A stretch of DNA of 64,000 bases, from positions 4,223,377-4,287,376 of the forward strand of contig NC_065902.1 in assembly GCF_905147045.1 (NCBI RefSeq), written 5' to 3'. Under the pieces are notes generated by a model. That model had not been told where the DNA came from. It made no database searches and saw only the letters and a list, made by a program, of their open reading frames with translations. Numbering within the stretch: position 1 is the stretch's first letter; each line of letters opens with the position of its first letter. Positions 1 to 13,700 of this stretch are shown one piece after another. The translations under genes were made by a program, and so were the position numbers. This DNA is from Nymphalis io. Its lineage: Eukaryota; Arthropoda; Insecta; Lepidoptera; Nymphalidae.

Positions 1-924
1 GCGAGCGAAGCCTACAGTAAAGCGCTAGTGAAATTATATACATTATATTAAAACCGTTTCCGAAACGCGCTGCATTTTCTGTTGTATTTTTTTATATTAC
101 TTTAGTAATTCATTACAAAGAAAACGTCTCCTAATTTATAAGCATAGATAGGCAGATTGATTGAAATGGTATGGATTAAAATAGTCAAACCTTAAAGCCT
201 GTGTAATGTTTATTCACTACACATTGAATGTTTGATAGGCATGAAGTCGTATAAACGCATTAAAACGCGATAGGATACCTAATGAGTTCACTACGTGATT
301 GTTGTTGTTATTATAATATAAAATGATCATATTTTTATTTTATTTTCTTTTTATTATAAGTCTTTGACGGCCTGTATACATAAACATTCATATAAGATAA
401 AACTTTTGATGTAGGTTAGGACTTCCATCTACAATAACTTTTGAGTAATTTTAGTTTGATTTAAGAGTTAAGGGTTTATTAGAGAGAAGTTTATTAAACT
501 TTGAATCAAGGCAAAGTACGACAAACTTTAAAGGGAGCATAAAGTTGGTTTATCATAACGTATAAAGCTAAAATTAAACGGGCTTAAGTAACTCGTATGA
601 TAATAATTCAGGTATTTTGAGAAAATAGTGGGAAAATAATTACTCTTTATTGTAAAGAAACGCGAATACTGAAAAGGCAAACAGTAAATCAAAAAAAAAG
701 TCCGATCGATATTTAAAAAGAGAAAATTTTAATTCCTAAATAAATCTCGTTTTTATAATCAACTCCTTTTTTTACTAAACATGGTTACTTATTTTTATGC
801 AATTAGTATTTCTGGTATTATAACTACGGTTTCCAGCAGAGGACCAAATGACATTATTTCTCAAAATTTACCGTTATACATGTTTATGTTGAAATTAATT
901 TAATTAAATTATTATAGACTTAAC
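1..924. other. AT-rich stretch, no feature recognised
   Basis: Probably an SLMAP intron, because the FHA domain is incomplete at 4615 and the rest must come from upstream. I saw no coding exon or repeat here. Confidence 0.5.
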
Positions 925-1222
925 GCCGAGATGGCCTAGTGGTTAGAACGCGTGAATCTTAACCGATGATCGTGGGGTCAAACCCGGGCAAACACCACTG
1001 AATTTTCATGTCCTTAATTTGTGTTTATAAATCATCTCATGCTTGACGTTGAAGGAAAACATCGTGAGGGAACCTGCATGTGTCTAATTTCATTGAAATT
1101 ATGCCACATGTGTATTCTAACAAACCCGCATTGGAGCTGTGTAGTGGAATAAGCTCCAAACCTCCTCAAAAGGGAGAGGAGGCCTCAGCCCAGCAGTGTG
1201 ACATTCATAGGCTGTTACTGTT
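925..1222 (+). repeat. SINE family A (tRNA-derived), near full length
   Basis: Begins gccgagatggcctagtgg (A-box) with a B-box-like tcaaacccgggc about 60 bp on, then a shared body ending in ggctgttactg. The same sequence recurs at 7763, 27838, 50372, 57971 and 63558. The small open frame at 1080 is a translation of this repeat. Confidence 0.88.
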
Positions 1223-2025
1223 TACTATTATGGACTTATTTCTCCTTTGTAATATTCAGCCCGTATAGGTAGGTATAGGTGGCTTTATATAAATAGTTTT
1301 TGATACAGTTTTGCCGTGAAACGTTATTGTTTGTGTAGTTAAAGATCGCTACATCCAACGTGTATGTAATTAAATTCGAATAGCATGTTTGTATACAAAT
1401 TAATCAAAAGAATTAATAACAATATTTGCTTGCTCATTTGTAATATAAATATTTTTCCTGGATATCACATTTAAACGTGATGACAATTTAGGTTGTTTAA
1501 TTGGTAATTGCTATAAAAATCTAACTATGATTTGGATGTGTGTATTGGACCTTATATATATTATACATAAGGTAGGCGAGTATGACTCTCGTAGTCGTAT
1601 TATTATGTACAGTAAAGAGGTAAGGTGCAGATAATTAAATCACAGTACTGATTATTTTTATAGTCACCTACATCATAAATGCACTGGGACTTTTGACATG
1701 ACCTCATTATGCATGATAGTCGCGCAGCCACTACGATTGTACTTTATTGATAAATTCCTTTGTACTTATTATATTAACGGACACATGACTAGGGTTACCA
1801 TTAATGTTTTATAAATATAATAGACCGTCCCGAATATGTACGTGTAAAATAAACATTTATCCCGAAATAGTTTTTAGCAAATAAGTCATCATCATCAATA
1901 TTTGCTGGGTGGCTGAAAATTAGGGAATACTCATGTTTTTTCTGAGAAATAAAAATAAAAGGTATATTATTATATCGAATAATAGGTAAGAAACATCCAG
2001 GTGACTCCTGAGTAAAAAACAACAC

Positions 2026-2045
2026 AACACACACACACACGCACA
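2026..2045. repeat. Short (CA)n microsatellite
   Basis: An imperfect run of about nine CA units ending acacacacgcacac. Confidence 0.8.
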
Positions 2046-2834
2046 CAAGTTCGTTCCTTCTAAAAATCGGTCAAGTTTTTTAGGAGTAACGAACGAACAC
2101 TTGCACACCAATATTTTATACTTTTCTAAGTACACTTATATAATAATCAACAATTAACTTTTACTATTTAGTATTCCACTAACCAGCTACATTTTTTGTT
2201 TATAATATTTGTTTTTTTTTTCTATAGAGTTGCATTATTCGTAAAGATAAACAACTAAGATTAATTTCCGGTCTTTAAACTTAATTATGTTCTTCATACA
2301 CGATTCATGGTTATAAGTAAAAGACATTCGATTAACAGCCTTCAAATGTTGAAATGCCTAATAGACAAGGCCTTCTATACTATTAAGGAAAGGAATTTTA
2401 AGCTTGCTTCACTCTACACACTTTCATTGTACATTTATAGATTTTTTAGCATCACCGCCGAGCGCAGTAAATGTGAGCAACGAAAATACAGTTTGTTAAA
2501 ATTGTATATTCGAATTTGGTCAATTTCTATGTAATATCTTTTGTTTTATTTGTTGTTATCTATCTGTATTTCAACCTCTGACTCTTAGGTATAATTGAAA
2601 AGTACTACTTAATAGATCCTGCTTAATGACCTGAATTTTTTTTCATACGAAATTAAATGTATGTTATATGGTATTATGGTAATTTTTGTATTTGAAACTG
2701 TTTGCAATTGGGTATTCAGGAAGTCACAGCAATTTAACAACTTATTTTTTTTTTAAGATTTAAGGTTTCATTTCATTTTAATTTATTATAAAAACTTTTG
2801 TGAGCAATTTTCCTTTGTAACAAGTTACTAATTT

Positions 2835-2985
2835 TCCTTTTGTGGAAACACAGCATAGCCGGTTTAAATTCAGGTACAAGTGACAAAACATTTGATTTCT
2901 TAAGGTCCGTAGTACATTAGCGATTTCAGGGATGTTAATATTTCTTACAGTGCCAATGTGTATGAGGACCACCTACCAACAAGTG
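2835..2985 (+). repeat. SINE family C, degenerate fragment
   Basis: Matches the C-family body in order: ccggtttaaattcaggtaca, then ttcttacagtgccaatgt, then a decayed accacctacc. Many differences suggest an old copy. Confidence 0.55.
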
Positions 2986-3961
2986 TACCATTTGTCAGTT
3001 CGCATACCTTATTTATATAAATAATAATATTTAATAAAATGTTTTAAATTAAATAATGTCTAATAAATAAGGGATAACCTACACGTGAATATCTCGGAAT
3101 CAATGCTACAAAGAGAACAATAGACAAATACGTGATGCTGGCTTGTTCTTGGTCACTCGGATCTCGAAACACAATCACTAGAAAGCGAATCATGCAAAAA
3201 TAATTTCAATACATTCTTTATATATGTACGTGTATTTTATGTACTGTTGTGTTCGTATACTTATCGTTTAGTTGTGTGAGGGAACTTCTTATATGTGATC
3301 AAGTGTGATTTGACTATTTATAAAGTTATTTCGTATTTCATTAATTATTTGTACTAATCAATGGTATATTTATATTGTTTTTTTAACATTAATAAGGGAT
3401 TTTTTATTATGAGTTTTAATAGCATATATAGTATGATTGGTTTTTACATAATAATTGTTCAAATTTTGTGTAAATTGACTTGTACATATTTTGTTTTGGC
3501 TGTAACTCAACGTCTTTTGACTTATTGTGTAATAAAAAAGCTCGAAGATTATAATTTTTCTTTGTCGTTTAAATATTAAAATACTTTATTATTTACAACA
3601 ATTTTAAACTATACTTGTTCTATTAAAAAGATAGTTCGGTAATCGCGGCGTTACTTAAATACATAAGTATAATGACCAGATATTCGTAATCGTATTAATC
3701 GAATGAGAATAATTTAAGTAGTTAATGTCGCGAATAAATGAGCTACCGTGTTGACATGTTACACAAGTAGCCTGTACGGTGTGCCGAATTAAAACAGGTT
3801 TGACATCCTTATTAATTGATGTAACGCTACACCACGGGCGTCCGACTCTTGAACATACAAATAACGTTTACGTACGTAAAATAGTACATATGTATTTGGT
3901 ACGTTGCTAATGTATCATACGAGTTGGAGCTTTATCTTTCCGTGACGAAGTCCTCATGGAC

Positions 3962-3969
3962 TGACGTCA
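3962..3969. promoter_or_regulatory. Perfect CRE palindrome TGACGTCA
   Basis: CREB/ATF palindrome in an SLMAP intron. It is one of four perfect copies in the window; this one is not in a CpG patch. Confidence 0.35.
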
Positions 3970-4614
3970 CGGTATCGTTTACCTAAACTGTTATATACAC
4001 AAGGGTGGCTCGGGGTACTGAGAACATGCGCGTGACCTAAGCGATTTTACATTTACGATTTCATAATAAAATACACGCTATCAAGAAATGTATTAATATT
4101 CGTATTTTTAACTTTCTTTAGTGTAAAGCTTAATGCGGGGAATATAATATTCCAAGGAGTCAAGAGTTAAACTATCGATTTCACATCGCTAAGCGACCCG
4201 TCAACCGTCGAGTTTAATAATAATTAGCCTTTGTAAATGTATCTTCATGTCGGGCACAGCTATTAAATGTTTACCAAAGCCGAGGCGTGGTAGTGGTGCA
4301 TCTACCACTTATTTTTAATATTTATTTACTTAAACAAAGAGTCGTTAAATGACTTTACCTGAACAATAACAATATAATGCCAGACGTTTTCTTAACCTAG
4401 TCAAAAATACTTCGTTTTCGTGACCCAAATGACCATAGCTGTAAATGAAAGTAGGTAATTATATGTATACCGCACGCGTAGGCACAGATCTCGCGGTGTA
4501 AGATTACATCACAAGCAACAAAAATCATGTAATGCTAAAGGTTACAAAAAATAGGTCGCAAAGTTTCGAATGGCTATTCGTTACATGATTATAACTTTGT
4601 ATTTGTTTGTACAG

Positions 4615-4749
4615 GACAACCAAAGCAGCAATGGCACATTTGTTAACAATAGTCGGTACACGTTGGCGAAGGAACCGCACGAGGTATTCTCCGGGGATAT
4701 AGTCCAGTTCGGCATTCCTGTAGTCGAGAATGCCGATAATTCGGAAAAG
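4615..4749 (+). CDS. Slmap: SLMAP exon a: second half of FHA domain
   Basis: Acceptor tgtacag, donor AAG|gtaatt, 45 codons, phase 0 at both ends. It reads DNQSSNGTFVNN then FSGDIVQFGI. The SSNGTF(V/I)N motif and the following GD-hydrophobic-FG turn are the phosphopeptide-binding and core strands of FHA domains; vertebrate SLMAP has the same D-x-x-SSNGTFIN order. The first FHA strands (GR and S-R-N-H motifs) must lie in an exon upstream; I could not find it in 1-4600. Confidence 0.92.
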
Positions 4750-7700
4750 GTAATTATTATTCATAAATTCACATTGTTAAGTGAAAGTGTTTAAAGCTTT
4801 GGTAAGTCTGTAAAATGTTTAGATGGATGCTGGACCTTCTCTCGTTTGGAGGAGGGCTTGGCACCTTACTCCACCGTGCCGCTTGGTGCAGACATATGGA
4901 GGCTTCCTTACGTTATGTGCTTACAACGAGTGCGAGATGAATTATAAATAAAAATTAAGTAAATGAAAATGCAGTGATGCTTGCCTTGCTGCTAACTAAC
5001 TTCTAGCCACTGGGCCATGTCATAAATTCCAGAACTCGCAGAACTCTCAGTTATATTCTTATTGTTGGTGTGAATACTAGAAGTGAAAAAAGCGCATTTT
5101 TTCTATTTTGTTATAACTTTTTTTTTTGCTTATTTAATTTATCTATTTCAAGCACAATTTGCGTTAAATATAAAATGTTTGCTGCTGAAACAGTGATTCA
5201 TGTTTTTTTTATCTGTTTTTCAGAACACATTTCCCCCCGTCGTCGCGCTCCTCAAACTCTACCACCCCGATGGCCAGGAGGCAAAATTGTCGTTCAACCC
5301 CGCCATGACAACTCCGCTACATCTCAAAGAGTTATATCAATTAAACAATTTCGTTCAGGTGCAGTAACATATTATAACTTTGTTTTGTTTATAAATATTT
5401 TATTTGCATGAAAATTTCTGGCTTTAATAATACCTCACCCGTTAGTTATTCGAAATTATTGCGTGTGGGTTAAATCTTGCAACTGAATTATAAATGCGCT
5501 TATTTATTTCTTGTTCTGGTGACTATACAATCCAAATTGTAAAATCGGCTTAGCATATAGATTATATAGTAATAATATTTTTAAATCATCATATTAAACT
5601 ATATTATATTTGAGCCGGTTGGCGTGGTTAGTAGATATTGGCCCTTCCCGCCGAAGGTTGCGGGTTCGATTCTCACCCAGGACGGACATTTGTGTGCACG
5701 AACATGTCTGTTTGTTCTAACTTTGGGTCTAACTATCTATATAAGTATGTATTTATAAAAGAAAAGTAGTATACGTAGTATATCAGTTGTTTGATTTCCA
5801 TAGCACAAGCTCTGCTTAATTTGGGATCAGATGGCCGTGTATGAATAATGTCCCACGATATTATTATTATTATAAACTTGATATGTTATTTACAACCCGA
5901 ACTCGTCGCAGGAAGCGATCCAGCGCGAGGCGTCGCTGGAGAGCCGGCTGCGCACGCTGCGCGAGTGCGTGGAGCGCACGCGCGCCGAGGCGGCCGCGTC
6001 GTGGGAGCTGTTCGTGGGCGAGCAGCGCCTGCTCATGCGCGTGCACACCATGGAGGCCATGCTGGCGGCCGGCAAGAACCCCGACGCGCACCACGTGGCG
6101 CAGCTGCTCACCGACAAGAGGAACTACCAGGTGCACGCGCGTTCAATGTTCGCACGCTGCCAAACGAACTTTCATTCGTCATCTATGCTTTATATACATA
6201 TGATACACACTTACGAGTACATTACATCGTGGAATAATCTTTAAAATATGTGTGCTCCTTCAATTAAAGAAGATAACAGCAAGCACATAAATAATGACTA
6301 AACAGAAATTAAAAAAATATATATATAAACTAAATGTTACACAGTGGTACTCAATAAAACTTAGGAACTAAAAAAGGTAAACAGTGTTTAAACTAAGACT
6401 AAATTGTGCAAATGTGAGTTAAGAAATAGATAATAATAGCTACAAAAATTAAAATTAAAATAACGACTAATAATAAAACTTAAAAAAATCTTTAAACAAA
6501 TATAAAAGTATTCTTGTAGAAAACTTATACATATCTTGCCTTCAGGTATTTAATTTACGGTTTTGTAAGATAGGATAAGAGAAACCCTACCTAGGGTCTA
6601 TCTCGTGTCTGTTTGTCCGTCTGTACAGCCTATTAAATGAGTATCGTGTTGAACCGAGGTGGACAATCCACAGCTGTCTTCTCTTGAACAGGAGTAGTCT
6701 CCGTAGTGGTGTCTAACAATGAATGTCGTGTCGTGTTCAGGAGGTGGCGCAGGAGAGCCTGCGCACGGCGCACGAGCAGCGGCTGGCGCTGGAGGAGTCG
6801 CTGGAGCGCCGCAGTCGCGAGGCGGCCGCGCTGCACCACCACAACTACGCGCTGCGCCTCGCCGCCTCCGACGCGCTGCAGGAGCTGCAGGTGACCGCTG
6901 CTAGCGAACCTTCGAATCGCCGTATTCTACAAGCAATGCCTAAATGATTGGCTGGCTAGAAGCTCAACGGCAATTATTTTAGAATAATTTTGATACAATA
7001 TCCATTTCCAAAGAAAAAAGATATCATAGTTACTTAATTTTTAACATATTGTAGTAGTTAATCAACTCTTCTAAGCGGCCAGACGGATTCATATATCAAT
7101 TTGAGGTAAATTTAGAATGTGACATCATGTCACTGACATGGTAAAAAACATAATTTACTTTTATTTATTCAATAAAAAAAAACTTTGCTAGAGTATTTCT
7201 TTTCGAACGAAACATCCAGCGACCGCAGATTGCAAAAAGCAGCACAACAGTTACCTATTAGTAATATTGAATTTAAAATAGAAATGTTATTTTATAGACA
7301 TTATACTTTTATATTAATATACAAAATGCTTTATTTTAAATTTTTTATTTCATCATGCAGAAATTAGCAGCCCGTTGCGACCGTAAGATGTGTGCAGCGC
7401 GCCTGGCAGTCGCTGCAGCGGAAGAGAGGGAGCAGACGTTAAGGAAACACCTGCCTCTCGCTGTAAGTGCATAAGAGTATTATACTGTGTTAAGATAATT
7501 TAAATCCGCGCGCGATGAAAATGGGATAATAAACTATGTCTTGCGACATAGTTACTTGTTTATTAGTGTGATTCTAGCTCGTGATTTGTTACTATATTAT
7601 TTTAGACAATTGTTGTACGATTACTTTAGTGATTAGATTAATTTATTATTAATTCATTAATATTAAAGAAACAAAATTCATATTTTTAAAAATTAATCAA

Positions 7701-10700
7701 GTGGAGTAATACTAATTAATCTGTTTAACTGATATTTCTAACTTACCTTTGCCGCAATATTGTGCTTAATTTGTGTTTATAATTCATCTCGTGCTTAACG
7801 GTGAAGGAAAACATCGTGAGGAAACCTGCATGTGTCTAATTTCATTGAAATTCTGCCACATGTGTATTCTACCAACCCGCATTGGAGCAGCGTGGTGGAA
7901 TAAGCTCCAAACCTTCTCCTCAAAAGGGAGAGGAGGCCTTAGTCCAGCAGTGGGACATTAACAGGCTGTTACTGTACTGTACTGTTTGCCGCAATTGAAA
8001 AAAAATATCTAATTTATTTATTAGTTATTTTTAATTAACGTTGCTGTACATCCGACTACATCAGTTTGAAAGGCGTGTGAGCCAGTTTAGTTTAGTTTAG
8101 TTTAGTTGGATGATTAATATTTCAAATTCTACCATTGTTTTTAAGTTGGTGACCACTTACCGGATTATCAATGTGCATTTTTGTCTTCTTATACAAAATA
8201 TGTGTTTTTATGCTCTAATGGAGTTATTTGAAATGTGTTGAGACAATTTTCAGGCAGAAAATCAAATTCTTGACTCAAATTATTTTTATCTATCTATATA
8301 AATTACTGGTGGTAGAGCTTTGTGCAAGCTCGTCTGGGTAGGTACAACCCACTAATCAGATATTCTACTGCAAAGCAGCAGTACTTGTTACTGTTGTGTT
8401 CCGGTTTGAAGGGTGAGTGAGCCAGTGTAATTACAGGCACAAGGGACATAAAATCTTAGTTCCCAAGGTTGGTGGCGCATTGGCTATGTAAGCGATGGTT
8501 GACATTTCTTACAATGTCAATGTCTAAGGGTGTTTGGTGACCACTTACCATCAGGTGGCCCATATGCTCGTCCGCCTTCCTATTCTATAAAAAAAAATAA
8601 AAAAAAAAAACATAATCTTGGGCACACTGGTATGCCTCATTTATTAATTTCTTTGTAACTTGAGCTTTTAATTTTTTAAATATCACTTACCATTACATGG
8701 TAAAACTATCTAAGAGAGATTGGAAAAGTCATAGTTAACGTGAGTGACAGTCAAATGATTTGTCAGAAGAATCTCTTCTACGGATTAATGAAGATCAAAA
8801 TCTCCTTGTTGAATAAATATTTTAATTTTTTTTTGTTGATTGTCGATTACTTTTGCATTATAAATTATCATGATAAGATATTCAATCGATTCATTTTTAG
8901 ATTATATTATTTTTTTCTAGAAAGTAAAGTTGAAAAAAATACATTATAACACACTGGCTGCGTTCACGACTTCGTGCGTATAAAATAAGTATTTTATCCC
9001 GAGATATTTTTTAACCAATAGAAAATTTTACCAAAGATATAATAAACATTCACCAATCGATTCATCAATATGTTGTGCGTCGTGCCAAATGCCCCAACTA
9101 GTTATATAATATAATGGCCTATATATCCGAATTGAAACTATAAACCAAAATGATATGAATAATTCCATATCAATCGGATTAACAGTTTTCACATGAAACC
9201 CGGAAAATGAACGAACAAAACTTACCTCTTTTATAATATTAGTATGCTATGAATGCATATGATAATATAATAGATAAGTGTAATACACAATATAACAAAA
9301 TATATCGTATATCGTTACAGTACTCTGTACAAAACGGCGAAGCGAAGATGTTAGTGGTGAGCACGGACAGCAACAAGCTGCAGGAGGCGAAGCGCAACGG
9401 CTCGCTGGAGGACGCCGTGCGCGCGCTGCCCGACTACATCAAGCTGCTGCTGCCGCAGCACTTACTCAACAAGGTCGGATATTATGGCCCATCTCTCTTA
9501 TTTTCTAATACGACAATCCCCTGACCGCTATTGCAATACAATGCAAGCAATACTAGCATTGTTGTGTTCTCGTTTTAAGGGTGATTAAGCCAGGGTAACT
9601 ATAGGCACTGTGTGTATAACATCTTAGTTTCTAAGGTTGGTATCGCATTGAAGCGAGTTTTGTATATTTCTTACCAATATCTACGGGCGATGGTGACCAT
9701 TTACTATCAGATAGCTATTTGCCTATCTGCCTGCCAATTTTCAATTAAAAACCAACCAGCTCAGGATATATAAAGGTGCTGCTTTGTGTGTGCAAACAAA
9801 TCTTTATTTCTTCATTTTAATACGATGGATGAGACATCATGCACAGGACAAACTACGACCTTCCACTAACGAATATTGTAACCTAAGAAGTCAATATTAT
9901 TTTATAGAATTCACGATTATGATACGTATCCTCCGTTGAGTATGGCTGACGTGACAGAAATCGATAACGAGTCGTTAAATGAAAATAATAATAATATAAG
10001 TAAGAACGAAATATATCAATTGTCACAACTACTTCTGATTATATTCAGACCACTCCAATGCTTACAGGAATGGATAAACTTACCATAAGTATGTGATACA
10101 AGTACAATGTGCACAATTTGTCCTTTCTATACAACTGTATCAATATCAAGTTTTTTTTTTATTACAAATCATAATGCACATAAAAATCATTAAAATATCG
10201 TAATTATACCCATTCCTAAAAATATATTAATTCATCTAAGTACTTTAAATTATCAACTATTCAAGTCCATTTACAAACTAAATTAAATAATTATTTGAGA
10301 TTGGAACTAATCCGTTAATATTATTCTAATAAAAACCTTAAAACTTTACATGTATGTATTTTAGGTGGGCATTAAGGCGATATCTGCTGAAGGAAAGTCA
10401 GCAAAAGAATTTGAACTGATTTTGAAGCAAAATAATATATATAATTTGGAAGAAAGAGGTATGTTTTTAATAAAATAGTCAAAATTGTTTATTATACATA
10501 GTATTGACGCCAAAGGTTGTGGGTTCGATTCCCACCCAGGACAGACATTTGTGTGCATGAACACGTCTGTTTGTCCTGAGTTTGGGTGTAATTATCTATA
10601 TAAGTATGGATTTACGAAAGAAAAATAGTATATTTAGTATATCAGTTGTCTGGTTTCCATAGTACAAGCTCTGTACAAGCTTAATTTGGAATCAGATGGC

Positions 10701-13700
10701 CGTGTGTGAAAAATGTCCCAGGATATTATTATTATTATTATGGTGGAGAGTTTTGATCTTTATAATTGTATGGAAATTATATTTCAATATCTCTAGACCA
10801 GCGATACTCAACCTTTTCTTTGTAGAGGCCACAAACACGTGCTAGTCATGGTGTCGCGGGCCGCAAACAAAAAATATTTAAGTAATCATTTCTTAGGTTT
10901 CGGGATTGTTACAAATTTAACATTTTTTATCTTTTCATGACGTTTCAAGCACTTTGCAGTACTGTGGCCACAAGCGGTTGTTTATTTCGAATTATTTAGG
11001 TGTTAATAAAAACCTTTGAAATTTAAAATAGTTGAAAATAAAGTAACATCAAGTGGGTCAAAGGTCAAAGGTCGAGTACCGCTGCTTTAGACTCTGGTTA
11101 TAATTGTTTCCTAGTTTAAAAATAATCCTTGGCTTTTGCACAAACAATATTTTTTTATGTATCCATTATTTTCAATTATAACTTATCATAATTTTCGAGA
11201 ATACAATATAAATGTAGTTCGGAGAAACATGACACTAAAAAGAATAGTTATTAAAACATTTGCAATTTATTATAAAGTAATTAAAAATTAATTTTATATT
11301 GAAAAAATGATTTACAGAAAAGCAGCAAGTGGAAGAATGCAGTGTCGGGGGCAGCGGGGAGAAACCTGGTGATTCAGATCTTTGTACTGACGATGAAAAG
11401 CATTCAAGGCTTAACCATGGTAATATAAATGACACGCTCGTACTGTTTAATGAACTTATGCTTGATACATAGGCTACTCCAAATGATCAAGGCGGTATCA
11501 CAAAAAAAAATGTTTTATTTCAATAGAATACTAAATATTTTATTTCACTGGTGGTAGAGCTTTGTGCAAGCTCGTCTGGGTAGGTAACACCCATCAGATA
11601 TTCTACCGCAAAACAGAAGTACTTGGTATTGTTGTGTTCCGGTTTGAAGGGTGAGTGAGCCAGTGTAGTTACAGGCACAAGGGACATAACATCTTAGTTC
11701 CCAAGGTTGGTGGCGCATTGGTGATGTAAGCGATGGTTAACATTTCTTACAATGCCAATGTCTATGGGCGTTGGTGACCACTTACCATCAGGTGGCCCAT
11801 ATGCTCGTCCGCCTTCGTATTCTATAAGAAAAGACCTGTGTAATAAATGTAAATAAAAAAAGTTACTGCATTCATTTTGCATACTCACGTTATTTTGAAT
11901 CGTTTTTTGGCATAAAATAAACCTATTCCAATGGTAGAAGTAGTTAAGACATTTGAATTGATGTGACATTTGTTTTGAATATTGGCGAATTTGTTATCGG
12001 AACTAAAATCCATCTTTTAGCCATATAAATTGTTAGTTGGAATAGTGTTGCAAAAGAATGTTTGTTTATCTGTAGTTCTTCTGCCATAAAATAAAAATTT
12101 TAAGCATTATATTGTTTTAATAAAGCTCTATACAAATCAGAATAAGAAATGGAGTAAATCTCTTCATCCACAGGTACTTCTATTAATGAGACCAATTAAC
12201 ATTTTGATCATTTCGTTTTTTATATATTGCAGACACAACAGTTCATGAAGTGGAAAATTTGGGAACCATAGATGGTGAAATTCGTCCAGATAACAATGCT
12301 AATTCTACTTATAGCGAACCTGACATAAAAGAAGATTCTTCGGTTAGTACTTGCTTAAGACTTTTACGCACATTTTTTTTCCTTAAAAAAATATTATTAA
12401 TAATACTTGGCGGGGGCTTTACACTAGCTTGTCTGCGTGGTCACTACCTATCACTCACTATCATATTCATATTCTACCACCGGATAAAAATGCTTAGCAT
12501 CATTGTGTTCTGGTTTGAATGGTGAGTGAATCAGTGTAACTACAGGTACAAGGGACATAACATCTTAGAACCCACGATTTACCAACCCCCACTGACCAAT
12601 CACCATCAGATGTATATATATGAATTATATTAAGCAATTTATCTCCAAAAGATATTTCTACCTCAGTTAAAGTCGAAGTTATTTGACTTAGTAATAAATA
12701 AATTTAACTAATATTAATATAACATTATAATCAAGATACTCAAAAATATGACTTCGGATAAATAATAAATAAATATCTATATCGATTTCCGAAATTTGAC
12801 CAATTGCAAAAGGCGAAACATATAAATATATATCGGGTGCAACTCGTTACGCAGGGCAAGGGCGGCGTCGAATACGCCAACATATTGCGCGTGATGGCCG
12901 GACTCAACGAAGAGATCAAGGCTCTCCGCGAGCGAGTGAGCGCGTGCACGGCCGAGAACGAGAAGCTGCGCGACGTGCGCGACGAGCTGCTCGCCGCGCA
13001 GCTCGAGCCGCGCCCGCACGACGACGACGACGTCGCCACCTACCGCGCGCGCCTCGCTGACCTGCAGGTACCGATACTGGCTAATACTTGCTTCTTACTA
13101 GTTTGCGCTGCTGGCATTTTCATTTTTTTCTATTACCTTTTTCAGGAGCAACTCACCAAATCGACAGTAGCGGAGGAGGCGAAGGTCGCCGAGATTCAGC
13201 GGCTCGCCACGAACGCGGCGGAGATGCAGGCCGAGCTCGCGTTCCGACCCACGCGCGCCGACATCGACGACCTGACTGCCGTTGTGGGCAAGCTGCGTGC
13301 CGACCTGCTGGCGCGCGACCAGCAAGTTGAGCGTCTGCAAGCCGCCCTCGACAAGCACAGAAACACGGTCGACAGGGCCGTCGAAACGTCCACCTCGCTC
13401 GAGGACCTCCGTGTCGCCGTCGACGACACGATCGACGAGAAGCAGATCTCTGCCAAGATCGACGAGATGTTTAACATAGACGACGATGACGACGAAGACG
13501 AGGAGACCGATTCAGCGGTCACCGAGATCGATAAGGACGAAAGCGCGGTCGGCCCGCGATCCGACACGGTCGGCGTCGTCAGCGAGTACCTTAGACTCGA
13601 CGACGAGGAGCGGCTGCAGGTCACGATGCAGAACGGGACCCTGCACGCCCTCGAGGAGGAGTTGGTGCGAGCCAAAGAGAGGTGGGCTGAGGTGTGCGCC

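Larger units (their letters stand above)
1223..4614. other. Probable SLMAP intron sequence upstream of exon a
   Basis: Mostly AT-rich with no convincing exon. It contains a (CA)n tract near 2026-2045, a degenerate SINE-C tail at about 2835-2985 and a palindromic CRE (TGACGTCA) at 3962. A weak interspersed-repeat fragment with 'tttatcccgaaatag' lies near 1825-1885. Confidence 0.45.

Noticed and set aside
1..4600. Missing first FHA exon of SLMAP
   Set aside because: I looked for the GR...SRNH strands on the plus strand and found nothing; it is probably upstream of the window.
10361..10564. Antisense frame containing GWESNPQP
   Set aside because: Translation of the tRNA-like head of SINE-D.
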